64,000 bases of DNA from Vicingus serpentipes (lineage in GTDB: Bacteria > Bacteroidota > Bacteroidia > Flavobacteriales_E > Vicingaceae), in the NCBI GenBank assembly GCA_024103385.1, contig JAGFIT010000009.1:62001-126000 (forward strand), given 5' to 3'. The translations under genes were made by a program, and so were the position numbers. The notes under the pieces were generated by a model that had not been told where the DNA came from, ran no database searches, and was given only the letters and a program-made list of their open reading frames with translations. The first letter of the stretch is position 1; every line of letters begins with the position of its first letter. Positions 47,717 to 57,598 of this stretch are shown here, piece by piece.

Positions 47717-48571
47717 ATGAGTACTGATAAAAATCGAAATAAAAATAACGATAAACCCAAACGTAAAGCAAGTAGCTTTAAACGTAAACCTTTATCCAAA
47801 CCTAGCCCTAAAAAGGGAAACACCAACAACCCCCACTCCAAAGCGGATGATGGAAAAACCCGGTTAAATAAATTTTTAGCCAACGCAGGAATTTGTTCTC
47901 GTAGAGAGGCAGATACTTTAATTAAAGCAGGTGTGGTTTCCGTTAACGGAAAGGTAATTACTGAAATGGGCTTTAAAGTTACTCCTGAAGATAAAATCAG
48001 TTATGGCGGAGAAACCATCAAAAGTGAAAGAAAAGTTTACCTAGTAATGAATAAACCCAAAGATTTTATTACTACTCTTGATGATCCTTTTGGTAGGAGA
48101 ACCGTGTTAGATTTGTTAGGAAAATTAAAAGTGCGCGTTTATCCTGTGGGAAGATTAGATAGAGCCACTACTGGTGTTTTGATGTTGACCAACGATGGTG
48201 ATTTGACTAAAAAACTCACTCATCCTAAGTTTGGTGTAAAAAAAATATACCATGTTACATTAGATAAAAATGTACCACAAGCTGCCATTAATCATTTATT
48301 AGAAGGTTTTGAACTGGAAGATGGTTTTACTAAAGCCGATGTAGCTGTTCATTCGGGAGATGGAAAAGATAGAAAACAGGTAGGGATTGAGTTGCATTCT
48401 GGAAAAAACAGAATCATTAGAAGAATGTTTGAACATCTTGGTTTTACAGTAATAAAATTAGATCGGGTTTACTTTGCTGGCCTAACTAAAAAAGATTTAG
48501 CTCGTGGGCAATGGCGATTTCTATCTGAAAAAGAAGTAGGGATGTTGATGATGAATTCTAAAGTAGAATAA
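47717..48571 (+). CDS. rRNA pseudouridine synthase, RluB/RsuA family
   Basis: A 284-residue enzyme that isomerises uridine in rRNA. A Lys-rich N-terminal tail of about 45 residues (KNNDKPKRKASSFKRK...) is followed by an S4 RNA-binding domain (about 50-105, TRLNKFLANAGICSRREAD). The catalytic domain has the Asp in GRLDRATTGVLML and HSGKNRIIRRMF. Members modify 16S (RsuA) or 23S (RluB/E/F) rRNA; the RluB type is likelier. The tail is typical in Bacteroidota. Confidence 0.92.
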   Translation: MSTDKNRNKNNDKPKRKASSFKRKPLSKPSPKKGNTNNPHSKADDGKTRLNKFLANAGICSRREADTLIKAGVVSVNGKVITEMGFKVTPEDKISYGGETIKSERKVYLVMNKPKDFITTLDDPFGRRTVLDLLGKLKVRVYPVGRLDRATTGVLMLTNDGDLTKKLTHPKFGVKKIYHVTLDKNVPQAAINHLLEGFELEDGFTKADVAVHSGDGKDRKQVGIELHSGKNRIIRRMFEHLGFTVIKLDRVYFAGLTKKDLARGQWRFLSEKEVGMLMMNSKVE

Positions 48572-48667
48572 ACATCTTCTTGCTAATAAGTTTCTCTTAT
48601 ATACTTTAATTGAAACATACTATAATAGAACTTTGTGCCCTACGTTATAAAGTAATATCCTTTTTCG

Positions 48668-51337
48668 TTGAAAAAATTAAAAATCATATCAATTGTTGCT
48701 GGTATGCTTATCCTCTTACTCGTTGGGTTGGGCATCGTTTTTTCTACTTTGTATGAAGATAAAGTAAAAGGCTACATCATTCAACAAATCAATGATAACG
48801 TTGCTACCCAAATCGATATTGAAGCTGTTGAGTTTTCCGTTTTTAAAAAATTCCCTTATGCTTCTTTAGAATTTAAAAAAGTAACGGCTACTGAAGTAAC
48901 TAAGAGAGAGAGGAAAGGAACGCTGTTTTCTGCCGCATCCATTTACCTCCAATTTAATGTTTTTGACATTTTAAATGACAATTATGTTATCAAAAAAGTA
49001 AGTGTTGAAGAAGGATTAGTCAACATTAATATTGATAAGTATGGAAATGACAATTACCATTTTTGGAAGACCCAAAAAGACAAACAGCCATCGTCATTAT
49101 CTCTCGAACTAGATGACCTTACATTTAAAGAAATGACTTTTTATGTATTGAACGAGTATAAAAACTTAGACATGGCCATTGAAGCTGTTCATGTCTCTTT
49201 AGCTGGAAATTTTTCAGACGATGAATTTACGCTCACCACAAAAGCAAAACTACTCGTTCAGCAAATTAATGATGAAGAATCCTCACTTATGAGAAACAAA
49301 ATCATCAACCTTAATACTTCCCTCCATGTTAACCAAAAAACGCAATTATATCACATCAAAAAAGGAGAAATAAGAATACAAGATTTACAATTTAATCTTT
49401 CTGGAAACATCAAAAATCAAACGGAAGGAATACAATTAGATATTCTCTCAAAAGGAGATGGATTAGAAATAGAAGCACTATTTTCCTTATTTCCAGAAAA
49501 ACAAAGAGAAGTATTGAGCGCTTACCGTACCATTGGAAATATTACTTACGCCTCATCTATAAAAGGCGAATTATCCAGTAAAAAATCACCCGCTTTTAAT
49601 GCCGAATTCACTATCAAAAACGGAGCTATTATTGAAAAAAAATCAACTCAATCTTTAACTAACCTCAATATTATTGGACACTTTAGCAACGGTAAAAACA
49701 ACAATTCCCATACTTCTATATTAACGTTAGATCAACTAGAAGCCGACTTCGGTGCTGGACATATTTCCGGAAAATATGTCCTTTCTAATTTTGTTAATCC
49801 CTATATAAAGTGTAACGCTAAAGCTACCATAGATATTAATACTGCTAAATATTTCTTTAAACTCGATACCTTAGAAATTGCCAATGGTAGTTTATTACTT
49901 AACCTCAACTATGAAGGTTACATCAAAGAATTAAATAACATTCAAGCAAAAGATTTACAAAAGTTAACTGCTACTGGAACAGCTCAATTAATTGATGGAG
50001 AAATTAAATTAATTAACGGAACTCATACCCTAAAAAATATGAATGGGAGCTTTCAGTTTAACAACAATAACATTAGAGTTGATTCTTTATCAGCTCAAAC
50101 TCAACAAAGTAATTTTAAATTAAAAGGAAATTGCAACAACTTATTGTCCTATTTATTTATTGATAATCAAACGCTAACCATTCACACAAAACTATATGCC
50201 ACTAAATTGGTATTAGATGAATTATTAATCAACGATGAAAAATCGATTAAAGACAGTAATTACACATTAGCGCTACCCAACAACATTCGGTTTAATTTTA
50301 GTGCTACAATAGATACTTTTCAGTTTAGGAAATTCCACGCTACCCATCTTACAGGAAATATAGAATTAGATGATAAAGTACTCACTGCAACCCAATTGAG
50401 TTTTAACTCCATGGAAGGGAAAGTAACAGGAAATTTTGCACTAGACGATTCCCATAACAATGAATTACTCATGACTAGTAAAGTACATTTGGAAAATATC
50501 AATATTCGAGAATTGTTTATACAGTTTGAAAATTTTGGTCAGAAACATATTTTATCCGAAAACCTAAAAGGAAAAGCTACTACTGATATTGAATTTGCAT
50601 CGGTATGGGACAATAAATTAAATGCAGATAAAGATAAAATTTATGTATTAGCCGATTTAAATATTGAAAATGGAGCATTAATTCATTATCAACCCATTTA
50701 TGCAATGAGTAAATTTATTGATCTGGAAGAACTCGAAGACATTCAATTTAAAACACTCCGTACTCAAATTGAAATAAAAAATCAAACCGTATTTATTCCA
50801 AAAACAAGTATTAATTCTTCTGCAATAGATGTTACCATTTCTGGTAAACATAGTTTTGATAACCGCATTGACTACCGTTTTAAATTATTAATGAACGACA
50901 TCCTTTGGCGAAAAGCAAAAAACAACAAAAAAGAAAATTCAGAATTTGGCTATGTTGAAGATGATGGTTTAGGAAAAACCACCCTCTTTTTACGTATGGT
51001 AGGAACTATTGATGATTATAAATTAAGTTACGATACCAAAGGACTAAAAGAAAGTTTTAAAGAAAACATTCAGCAAGAAAAACAAACGCTTAAAACTATT
51101 CTCAATAAAGAGTTCGGATGGTTTAAAAAAGACAGTACACTCAAAAAAGAAGAAAAACCAAAAGAAGATGGATTTCAAATAGAATGGGAGGAAGAGGAAA
51201 CGAAAGACGGAAAGAATCAAGATGTTAAAAAAAAGAAAACCATTGAGCAACCTAAAAAGAAAAAAGGATTGGGAAAATTTATAGATGATATTACCAAACC
51301 TGCCGAAGAGGAATATGAAAAAAACGATAAATTTTAA
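48668..51337 (+). CDS. AsmA-like envelope protein
   Basis: An 889-residue protein starting at TTG (48668). One N-terminal transmembrane helix (about 7-27) is followed by an N-terminal AsmA-type region (AVEFSVFKKFPYASLEF) and a long repeating beta domain. A C-terminal AsmA_2-like segment follows with FIDLEELEDIQFKTLRTQI and DVTISGKHSFDNRIDYRFKL. A Lys/Glu-rich tail (about 820-889) ends the chain. Members such as AsmA, TamB and YhdP are thought to bridge phospholipids between membranes. No partner gene is adjacent. The function here is inferred from the family only. Confidence 0.85.
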   Translation: MKKLKIISIVAGMLILLLVGLGIVFSTLYEDKVKGYIIQQINDNVATQIDIEAVEFSVFKKFPYASLEFKKVTATEVTKRERKGTLFSAASIYLQFNVFDILNDNYVIKKVSVEEGLVNINIDKYGNDNYHFWKTQKDKQPSSLSLELDDLTFKEMTFYVLNEYKNLDMAIEAVHVSLAGNFSDDEFTLTTKAKLLVQQINDEESSLMRNKIINLNTSLHVNQKTQLYHIKKGEIRIQDLQFNLSGNIKNQTEGIQLDILSKGDGLEIEALFSLFPEKQREVLSAYRTIGNITYASSIKGELSSKKSPAFNAEFTIKNGAIIEKKSTQSLTNLNIIGHFSNGKNNNSHTSILTLDQLEADFGAGHISGKYVLSNFVNPYIKCNAKATIDINTAKYFFKLDTLEIANGSLLLNLNYEGYIKELNNIQAKDLQKLTATGTAQLIDGEIKLINGTHTLKNMNGSFQFNNNNIRVDSLSAQTQQSNFKLKGNCNNLLSYLFIDNQTLTIHTKLYATKLVLDELLINDEKSIKDSNYTLALPNNIRFNFSATIDTFQFRKFHATHLTGNIELDDKVLTATQLSFNSMEGKVTGNFALDDSHNNELLMTSKVHLENINIRELFIQFENFGQKHILSENLKGKATTDIEFASVWDNKLNADKDKIYVLADLNIENGALIHYQPIYAMSKFIDLEELEDIQFKTLRTQIEIKNQTVFIPKTSINSSAIDVTISGKHSFDNRIDYRFKLLMNDILWRKAKNNKKENSEFGYVEDDGLGKTTLFLRMVGTIDDYKLSYDTKGLKESFKENIQQEKQTLKTILNKEFGWFKKDSTLKKEEKPKEDGFQIEWEEEETKDGKNQDVKKKKTIEQPKKKKGLGKFIDDITKPAEEEYEKNDKF

Positions 51338-52125
51338 TTTTGATCCACAAACTGTTTAATAGCCTTATACGTTTCTGCTTTAGCTTCTATAAATCCCATG
51401 TGCCCTACTTTGTCTAACAAAATATGATTCCCTTGACCTGCTAATTGAACTTGTGCTATTAAATCTTGATAAGATAAAATATTGTCTTCTTTACCAATAA
51501 TATACAAGACAGGGTATGGTGCAAATTTTAGAATAATTTCTCTATCCAAACGTATTTTCATTCCTTCTAAAGCAGCTATAACACCTTGCTTACTCATTTT
51601 TAACGCCTCTTTAGTAATAATAGCTATTCCTCTATTATAGGGTTTGTACTTAACATTGAATAGATTGGGAATGGATTCTTTAATAAAGATAGTTATGTTA
51701 CGTTTTACTACTTTTATCGCTCTTTCTCTATCTTTTTTCTTTGTTGTACTATCCGCTTTTGCAGTAGAATGAAACAATACCAATCCTTTTATTTGATCTG
51801 GGTGAGCTTCTGCCAATGCTAAACTTACATATCCTCCCAATGAATGCCCCACTAAAAAGTATTTCCTAAGCTTAAGATAATCCAACACAGACTGAACGGC
51901 TTCTGCCATTTCTTCCATAGTATGCACATAGCTCAAACAATCAGTATTTCCATGCCCCAACAAATCAACCGTAATTACCCGCTGTGTCTTAGAAAGTTGT
52001 TCCGAAAAATATTTCCATATTGATTGATTTTCCAAAAAACCATGCAAAAAAACTACTGCTTTACCTTTTCCTTTATCGGTAAAGCTTACGTTGATTCCCT
52101 TAAATTTTATGGATTGCTGTTTCAT
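51334..52125 (-). CDS. Alpha/beta hydrolase
   Basis: A 263-residue alpha/beta-fold hydrolase. I chose the Met at 52125 (MKQQSIKFKGINVSF) because the upstream in-frame Met at 52152 lies in a dispersed repeat. The oxyanion motif HGFLEN, the nucleophile elbow GHSLGGY (about residue 93), Asp in IGKEDN and His in VGHMGF are all visible. The substrate is unknown. Its 3' end overlaps the AsmA-like gene by four bases in convergent orientation. Confidence 0.9.
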   Translation of the reverse strand: MKQQSIKFKGINVSFTDKGKGKAVVFLHGFLENQSIWKYFSEQLSKTQRVITVDLLGHGNTDCLSYVHTMEEMAEAVQSVLDYLKLRKYFLVGHSLGGYVSLALAEAHPDQIKGLVLFHSTAKADSTTKKKDRERAIKVVKRNITIFIKESIPNLFNVKYKPYNRGIAIITKEALKMSKQGVIAALEGMKIRLDREIILKFAPYPVLYIIGKEDNILSYQDLIAQVQLAGQGNHILLDKVGHMGFIEAKAETYKAIKQFVDQN

Positions 52126-52137
52126 TATTTTGTCATT

Positions 52138-52224
52138 CGTCATTGCAAACAAGAAACGAGTGAAGCAATCTCATCAATAAGATTGCTTCTTCCGAATTCA
52201 TTCTTCATCGGAATCGCAATGACG
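52138..52224. repeat. Nested inverted-repeat element between the hydrolase and aminopeptidase genes
   Basis: The outer CGTCATTGC (52138-52146) and GCAATGACG (52216-52224) are exact reverse complements. Inside, GAAGCAATCT and AGATTGCTTC (52162-52171, 52180-52189) form a 10-bp hairpin with an 8-base loop. This resembles the frequent GTCATTGCGA...GAAGCAATC repeats of Bacteroidota. Confidence 0.75.
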
Positions 52225-52234
52225 TTTTATATTG

Positions 52235-53521
52235 TTAATTCATTAACTCTTCAATCTCATCCGCTTCTAAAGGAATACTAGCCATTAAATCCAGTTGACC
52301 TTCTTTTGTAATCAACACATCATTTTCTAAACGAATACCTAAGTTTTCTTCTTGAATATAAATCCCTGGCTCAACAGTTAACACCATTCCTACTTCAAAT
52401 GGCCTTTCTCTGTTTTCCACATCATGCACATCCAATCCCATGTGGTGAGATGTACCGTGCATAAAGTATTTTTTGTACAAAGGGTTCTTCGGATCTTGTT
52501 TTTTGATGTCATGCTTATCCAACAAACCTAGGGCAATCAATTCTGACTCCATTAATTTTCCTACCTCATCATGGTATTCATTGTGGATTACTCCGGGCAC
52601 TAGCATTGATGTAGCCGATTTCATTACTCTTAAAACAGCATTGTATACCTCTTTTTGTCGAGGTGTAAATTTCCCGCTCACAGGCACACAACGTGTCATA
52701 TCAGAAGCATAGTTAGCATATTCTGCACCGACATCCATTAAAATAACATCTCCTGCTTTGCATTCCTGATTATTGTCTATATAATGCAATACACACGCAT
52801 TACACCCAGCAGCAATTATCGGTTGATAAGCAAAACCTCTTGACCGGTTTCTTAGAAACTCATGTGCAAATTCTGCTTCAATTTCATATTCCATTACCCC
52901 TGGTTTCACAAATTCCAATATTCGTCTAAACCCTTTTTCAGTAATATTGCACGCTTGTTGAATAGCATCTATTTCTAATGGGGATTTAATTGCCCTTAAT
53001 GTTTGCATGATAGGAGCCAATTGCTCATATTGATGTGATGGATATTTTTCCCTACAAGTTATCTGAAATCGATCATCACGAGTTTGAACCGTTGTATCAG
53101 CTCTTAAATGTGCATTTTGATTTAGATAAATGTTTTCTGCTTCTTTTGTTAATGCTTCAAATATCTTATCAAATTCAGAAAGCCAATAAACCGTTTTAAT
53201 TCCTGATTGCTTAGTTGCTGCCTCTTTAGTTAATTTTGCTCCCTCCCAAATGGCAATCAACTCACTTGTTTCTTTTACAAATAAAATTTCATGGAATTTC
53301 GGATTTGTTGCATCAGGAAACAACACTAAAATAGATTCTTCTTGGTCTATACCACTCAAATACAATAAATCGTTATTTTGACGAAAAGGCATTACTCCGT
53401 CAGCATTAGTCGGCATAATATCGTTAGAATTAAATACCGCAATGGATTTTGGTTTTAAGTGTTTTTCGAATTTTTTTCTATTACTGATGTAAAGCGAATT
53501 ATTGATTGGAGTATATTTCAT
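52235..53521 (-). CDS. Aminopeptidase P family protein (Xaa-Pro aminopeptidase)
   Basis: A 428-residue M24 metallopeptidase that releases an N-terminal residue before Pro. An N-terminal AMP_N domain (about 1-130, NRKKFEKHLKPKSIAV) is followed by the pita-bread catalytic domain. Metal ligands lie in MDVGAEYANYASDMTR (two Asp), HGTSHHMGLDVHD (His), TVEPGIYI (Glu) and near RLENDVLI (Glu). It is of full length and cytoplasmic. Confidence 0.95.
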   Translation of the reverse strand: MKYTPINNSLYISNRKKFEKHLKPKSIAVFNSNDIMPTNADGVMPFRQNNDLLYLSGIDQEESILVLFPDATNPKFHEILFVKETSELIAIWEGAKLTKEAATKQSGIKTVYWLSEFDKIFEALTKEAENIYLNQNAHLRADTTVQTRDDRFQITCREKYPSHQYEQLAPIMQTLRAIKSPLEIDAIQQACNITEKGFRRILEFVKPGVMEYEIEAEFAHEFLRNRSRGFAYQPIIAAGCNACVLHYIDNNQECKAGDVILMDVGAEYANYASDMTRCVPVSGKFTPRQKEVYNAVLRVMKSATSMLVPGVIHNEYHDEVGKLMESELIALGLLDKHDIKKQDPKNPLYKKYFMHGTSHHMGLDVHDVENRERPFEVGMVLTVEPGIYIQEENLGIRLENDVLITKEGQLDLMASIPLEADEIEELMN

Positions 53522-53554
53522 TTTCCCATTTTTTGACCAACAAATATAAAAATT

Positions 53555-54823
53555 CTATTCTGTTTCTTCTTTAGGTATTGTTATATCTCCATCATAATCA
53601 ATATCGGTAGAAGAGGTATCCGTTGCATTGATTCTTAAAATATCTTCCTCATTACTACCGCTAGCAATTAACCCCATCATCATCATTAAATTGGTACCAA
53701 TAATTACTAATGCTAGAATAGCTTCATCGAAAGGCACAACACCAAAATGCTCTACTATTTTGTTAAACAATAATATGGTTACCAAGCCTCTAGGTGCAAT
53801 TAGCATTTGAGGAAATATTGTACTCTTAATAAATACTTTTAGATTGAGTACTCTCGTAAAATAAATAACAGCCATTACTGCTACAGCTATAATTATTGCC
53901 TGTGGATTTAGTAATCCATCCAAATTCATAGTTAACCCAAACACCACAAAAAAGAAAGTTCGAATTAAGAAAGAAGTCTCATTGGTAATAATCACAAACT
54001 CATGTCGGATTTCTTTAATCTTTTCTTGATTGATAATTTTCTTTAAAAATCCTCTGAAGAAAGCATGAGTATTGTTAAGTATTACACCAAATATTAAAAT
54101 AATGATTAGTGCAGAATAGTGAAAATATTCTCCTATGGAGAACAACAAAGCCAATATAGCCAAAAACAAAAAGAACTTAATTTCTGTTTTTATTTTATGA
54201 AAAACATATACCAAAATATAGCTCAACAATAAGGATACTCCAACAGAAATAAGAATATTCCATGAAATAGACTCAAAATAAGTTTGACCTACAGCAGGCT
54301 CTTTAATCCAAAACGAAAACAACATAATTCCGAAAATATCGGAAAGCGTTGCTTCTAAAATCATAAATTCTTTTTTGGCTGGTATAAGTGTATGTACACT
54401 TGGTATCACTATCGCACTACTCACTACAGATAATGGAATGGCGTACAAGAAAGCATCTAAGAAGACAATATTTCCGTTAAAATAAAGCAAAATAGCTGCT
54501 ATTAGGGAGTTGGTAATTCCTAATATTAAAACAGAGGTAGCAAATGCCGCTAAAATGGTTTTTAACTTATTTCGATGAATTTTAATATCCAATGCACCTT
54601 CTAAAACTATCATCATCAGTCCTACTACTCCTAATAATCTTAAGGGTTGTGATAAATCCGGTATTTCTATTCCCATTGATTTTACCCCAAATTGTATAGC
54701 AACTCCCGTGGCAATTAAAAATATCACCGAAGGAATTTTGGTAAACTTAGATATTTGTGTAAACAAGTAAGAGAACACAATTAACGCTGCAAAAATGATA
54801 ATGATTAAATAAGGATTTTCCAT
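53555..54823 (-). CDS. Cation:proton antiporter
   Basis: A 422-residue membrane protein with about 12 helices and CPA-type features (MMIVLEGALDIKIHRNKLKT, PLSVVSSAIVIPSVHTL, APRGLVTILLFNKIVEHFG). It probably exchanges Na+ or K+ for H+. No regulatory TrkA-N domain is attached. An acidic C-terminal tail (about 395-422, SNEEDILRINATDTSSTDID) is likely cytoplasmic. The ion specificity is unknown. Confidence 0.88.
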   Translation of the reverse strand: MENPYLIIIIFAALIVFSYLFTQISKFTKIPSVIFLIATGVAIQFGVKSMGIEIPDLSQPLRLLGVVGLMMIVLEGALDIKIHRNKLKTILAAFATSVLILGITNSLIAAILLYFNGNIVFLDAFLYAIPLSVVSSAIVIPSVHTLIPAKKEFMILEATLSDIFGIMLFSFWIKEPAVGQTYFESISWNILISVGVSLLLSYILVYVFHKIKTEIKFFLFLAILALLFSIGEYFHYSALIIILIFGVILNNTHAFFRGFLKKIINQEKIKEIRHEFVIITNETSFLIRTFFFVVFGLTMNLDGLLNPQAIIIAVAVMAVIYFTRVLNLKVFIKSTIFPQMLIAPRGLVTILLFNKIVEHFGVVPFDEAILALVIIGTNLMMMMGLIASGSNEEDILRINATDTSSTDIDYDGDITIPKEETE

Positions 54824-54924
54824 AGTTATATTACTATATTATTTTGTGTGAAATTAAGAAATAGCTACTTGACTTTCTGATAAAAAAAGACGAACTTCGT
54901 TCCCGCCTTCTATAGGAAAGGTTT

Positions 54925-54970
54925 CAACCGATTATATCACATTAAAACATGATATAGAGATGTTGGGCAA
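54925..54970 (+). repeat. Hairpin repeat, copy 2 (first copy at 1541)
   Basis: Begins with TCAACCGATTATATCA as at 1541. TATATCA and TGATATA pair perfectly around a CATTAAAACA loop, and an outer CAAC/GTTG pair is possible. It sits 54 bases upstream of the dnaJ-like gene, in the AT-rich gap after the antiporter. Confidence 0.55.
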
Positions 54971-55018
54971 CAATTGCATAAATTAAATTATTTCATCAAA
55001 GCAACACGCACAATATAA

Positions 55019-55909
55019 ATGGCATTTATAGACTACTATAAAACACTGGGAATTGAAAAAAAATCCACCCAAGAAGATATAAAAAAAGCTTACCGAAAAT
55101 TAGCTCGTAAATACCATCCTGATTTAAATCCTAACGACAAAGAGGCAGAGAGAAAATTCAAAGAAATTAATGAAGCCCATGAAGTATTGAGTAATGTAGA
55201 AAATCGGAAAAAATACGATAAATACGGAAAAGATTGGAAACATGCTGATGAATTTGATAAAGCACAACAACAGAGACAACAATCTCGCAGTGGTTTTTAT
55301 GATCAATCTTCAAGTAGTTTTTCAGAAAGTGATTATTCCGACTTCTTTAAATCTATGTTCGGTGGCGGAGAGAATAGAGGAGGGAATTTTAAATATAAGG
55401 GGCAAGATTTTCATGCAGAATTACAACTTAACTTGAAAGATGTTTATGAAACACATAAACGCACTCTAACCGTCAATGGCAAGAACATACGTCTCACTAT
55501 TCCCGCTGGAGTAGAAAATGGACAAGTTATTAGAATAAAAGGGCATGGTGGAGAAGGTTTGAATGGTGGACCTAAAGGAGATTTGATTATTAAATTTTCA
55601 ATTGTTAATCATACGAAATTTAAACGGGATAAAGGCAACTTATATGCTAACGTGGATATTGATTTATTCAAGGCGATATTAGGTGGTGAAATCACAATTG
55701 ACACATTTAATAGCAAAGTGAAGTTGAAAGTAAAACCCGAAACTCAAAGCGGAACAAAAGTAAAATTGAAAGGTAAGGGGTTTCCCATCTATAAAAAGGC
55801 TGGTGAATTCGGAGATTTGTATATTACTTATAATGTTAATTTACCAACTAAATTAAGTGAAAAGGAAAAAGAATTATTCAATGAATTAGCTAAATTAAGA
55901 TCCAAATGA
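55019..55909 (+). CDS. DnaJ C-terminal domain protein (CbpA-like)
   Basis: A 296-residue type II J-protein without the zinc finger. The J domain (1-67) has the HPD motif in [12 protein letters not shown] Gln/Ser/Gly-rich linker (about 80-125) leads to the C-terminal substrate-binding domains (about 130-285), with [19 protein letters not shown]. It should stimulate a DnaK partner, as E. coli CbpA does. Its end overlaps the cbpM gene by four bases (ATGA), which is the typical pairing. Confidence 0.93.
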   Translation: MAFIDYYKTLGIEKKSTQEDIKKAYRKLARKYHPDLNPNDKEAERKFKEINEAHEVLSNVENRKKYDKYGKDWKHADEFDKAQQQRQQSRSGFYDQSSSSFSESDYSDFFKSMFGGGENRGGNFKYKGQDFHAELQLNLKDVYETHKRTLTVNGKNIRLTIPAGVENGQVIRIKGHGGEGLNGGPKGDLIIKFSIVNHTKFKRDKGNLYANVDIDLFKAILGGEITIDTFNSKVKLKVKPETQSGTKVKLKGKGFPIYKKAGEFGDLYITYNVNLPTKLSEKEKELFNELAKLRSK

Positions 55910-56199
55910 GCAAAGAAAAATTAATCCAAATTGAACAATTGTGTGTACACTACCAGGTCGAAATGTCCTTGTTCTCCGAATTACAAGATTTTGGTATCAT
56001 TGAAATACTAACTATTGAAGATTCGTACTTCATTCATGAAGACAAAATTAGTGTGGTTGAAAAGGTAGTACGAATGCAAAAAGACCTTAATATAAATATG
56101 GAAGGTATTGATACTGTGATGAATTTATTAGATAAAATAAATGATTTGCAAACTGAATTGAATACAGTAAAAAACAGACTTCGGTTGTATGAAGATTAA
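55906..56199 (+). CDS. cbpM: Chaperone modulator CbpM
   Basis: A 97-residue MerR-like helix-turn-helix protein that binds the J domain of CbpA and inhibits it. The features seen are [38 protein letters not shown] and a C-terminal coiled region ([19 protein letters not shown]). It starts within the last codons of the dnaJ-like gene, so the two are translationally coupled. The CbpA-CbpM order is the usual one. Confidence 0.88.
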   Translation: MSKEKLIQIEQLCVHYQVEMSLFSELQDFGIIEILTIEDSYFIHEDKISVVEKVVRMQKDLNINMEGIDTVMNLLDKINDLQTELNTVKNRLRLYED

Positions 56200-56301
56200 A
56201 AAGATTGCCCAACAAAGCCTAAAAAACTACAATAAAAGGCATTTTAGCCAAACTGATAAATAAACTCCAACTCCCCAAAATCATTAACACTTCTCTTTTA
56301 A

Positions 56302-57474
56302 TCAACCCTTAGGGTTGGCATACATTTTAATATCAGCAGCGGTAATGGTGGTATCACACAAAATAATTAAGCGTTCAATGATGTTACGTAACTCTCTAAT
56401 ATTACCCGTCCAGTTTACTTTCTTCAATTCTTCTAAAGCAGCTTTATCAAATTGTTTTTCTGCCATACCATGGTCTTGACACAACTGCGTTAAAAAGTAA
56501 TTGGCTAAAATTGGGATATCTTCCTTTCTATCGTTTAATGCTGGGACATGTAATAAGATAACTCCCAATCGGTGGTATAAATCTTCTCTAAAGTTATTGT
56601 CGGCTATTTCTTTTACCAAATCTTTATTGGTAGCTGCCAATACCCTTACGTTCACTTTAATTTCAGACTCTCCCCCTACTCTTGTTATTCTACTTTCTTG
56701 CAATGCCCTTAAAACTTTTGCTTGGGCAGACAAACTCATATCTCCTATTTCATCTAAAAATAAAGTTCCTCCCTCTGCTTGTTCAAAACACCCTTTACGT
56801 TGTTTAATGGCAGATGTAAATGCTCCTTTCTCATGACCAAACAATTCGCTCTCTATTAATTCTGCTGGTATCGCTGCACAGTTTACCTCAATAAATGGTG
56901 CTTTTGAACGGTCTGACTTTTCGTGCAAACTACGTGCTACCAACTCTTTTCCTGTTCCGTTTCCTCCTGTAATTAAAACACGAGCATCGCTTGGCGCTAC
57001 TTTTTCAATCATCTCCTTTACGTGCTTAATTCCTTCTGATTCTCCTACAATCTGTGTTCCTTCTTTTCCTTTACTTACTTGTCGTTTGAGTTTTTTGGTT
57101 TCTTGTACCAATTCTTTTCTATCAATAGAATTACGAACAGTAACCAATAACCTGTTCAAGTCAAAAGGTTTAGATATGAAATCATACGCGCCTTTCTTCA
57201 AGGCTTCGACAGCCGTTTCAATAGTTCCATGACCAGAAATCATCACTATTGGTGTATCTATTCCTAAATCTACTGCTTTCTCCAACACCTCTAATCCATC
57301 CATTTTAGGCATCTTAATATCACACATGATTAAATCATATTTTCCTGCCTTGATTTTCTCTAACCCTGCTGCACCATCTTCCGCTTCTTCTACCATAAAT
57401 TTTTCGTACTCTAAAATTTCTTTTAATGTATTACGTATTGGTTTCTCGTCATCTATGATTAATATGTTTGCCAT
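56302..57474 (-). CDS. Sigma-54-interacting response regulator without DNA-binding domain
   Basis: A 390-residue NtrC-like protein. The receiver (1-115) has the phospho-acceptor Asp in IMCDIKMPKMDG. The AAA+ domain (about 140-370) has Walker A GGNGTGKEL, Walker B GGTLFLDEIGDM and the arginine finger region RVGGESEIKVNVRV. The sigma-54 contact loop reads GAFTSA instead of the standard GAFTGA, and the chain ends just after NIRELRNIIERL with no Fis-type HTH, so it cannot bind DNA in the standard way. It may work through protein contacts or from solution. No histidine kinase gene is adjacent. Confidence 0.9.
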   Translation of the reverse strand: MANILIIDDEKPIRNTLKEILEYEKFMVEEAEDGAAGLEKIKAGKYDLIMCDIKMPKMDGLEVLEKAVDLGIDTPIVMISGHGTIETAVEALKKGAYDFISKPFDLNRLLVTVRNSIDRKELVQETKKLKRQVSKGKEGTQIVGESEGIKHVKEMIEKVAPSDARVLITGGNGTGKELVARSLHEKSDRSKAPFIEVNCAAIPAELIESELFGHEKGAFTSAIKQRKGCFEQAEGGTLFLDEIGDMSLSAQAKVLRALQESRITRVGGESEIKVNVRVLAATNKDLVKEIADNNFREDLYHRLGVILLHVPALNDRKEDIPILANYFLTQLCQDHGMAEKQFDKAALEELKKVNWTGNIRELRNIIERLIILCDTTITAADIKMYANPKG

Positions 57475-57558
57475 TTTTTTAGTTCTTAGTTAATTCTCGT
57501 GTTAAAACACACCCCAGATTTTGTAATTTTTTCTCCTTTGTCGAACAAACAAAATCTA

Positions 57559-57589
57559 CCCCTCTCATCCCGATAGCTATCGGGAGGGG
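57559..57589. repeat. Palindromic repeat with CCCGATAGCTATCGGG core
   Basis: The core (57569-57584) is a perfect 16-bp palindrome. Outer CCCCTC and GAGGGG arms add a further pair. It is GC-rich among AT-rich flanks, lies between the response regulator and the ABC permease genes, and belongs to a motif common in Bacteroidota intergenic regions. Confidence 0.75.
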
Positions 57590-57598
57590 ATTAAAAAA

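Noticed and set aside
54962-56213. GTTGGGCAA before dnaJ and TTGCCCAAC after cbpM, resembling integron attC end motifs (GTTRRRY / RYYYAAC)
   Set aside because: Only one partial site follows cbpM; no complete folded attC with a closing GTTRRRY was found, and there is no integrase. The pair may be chance or a simple repeat.
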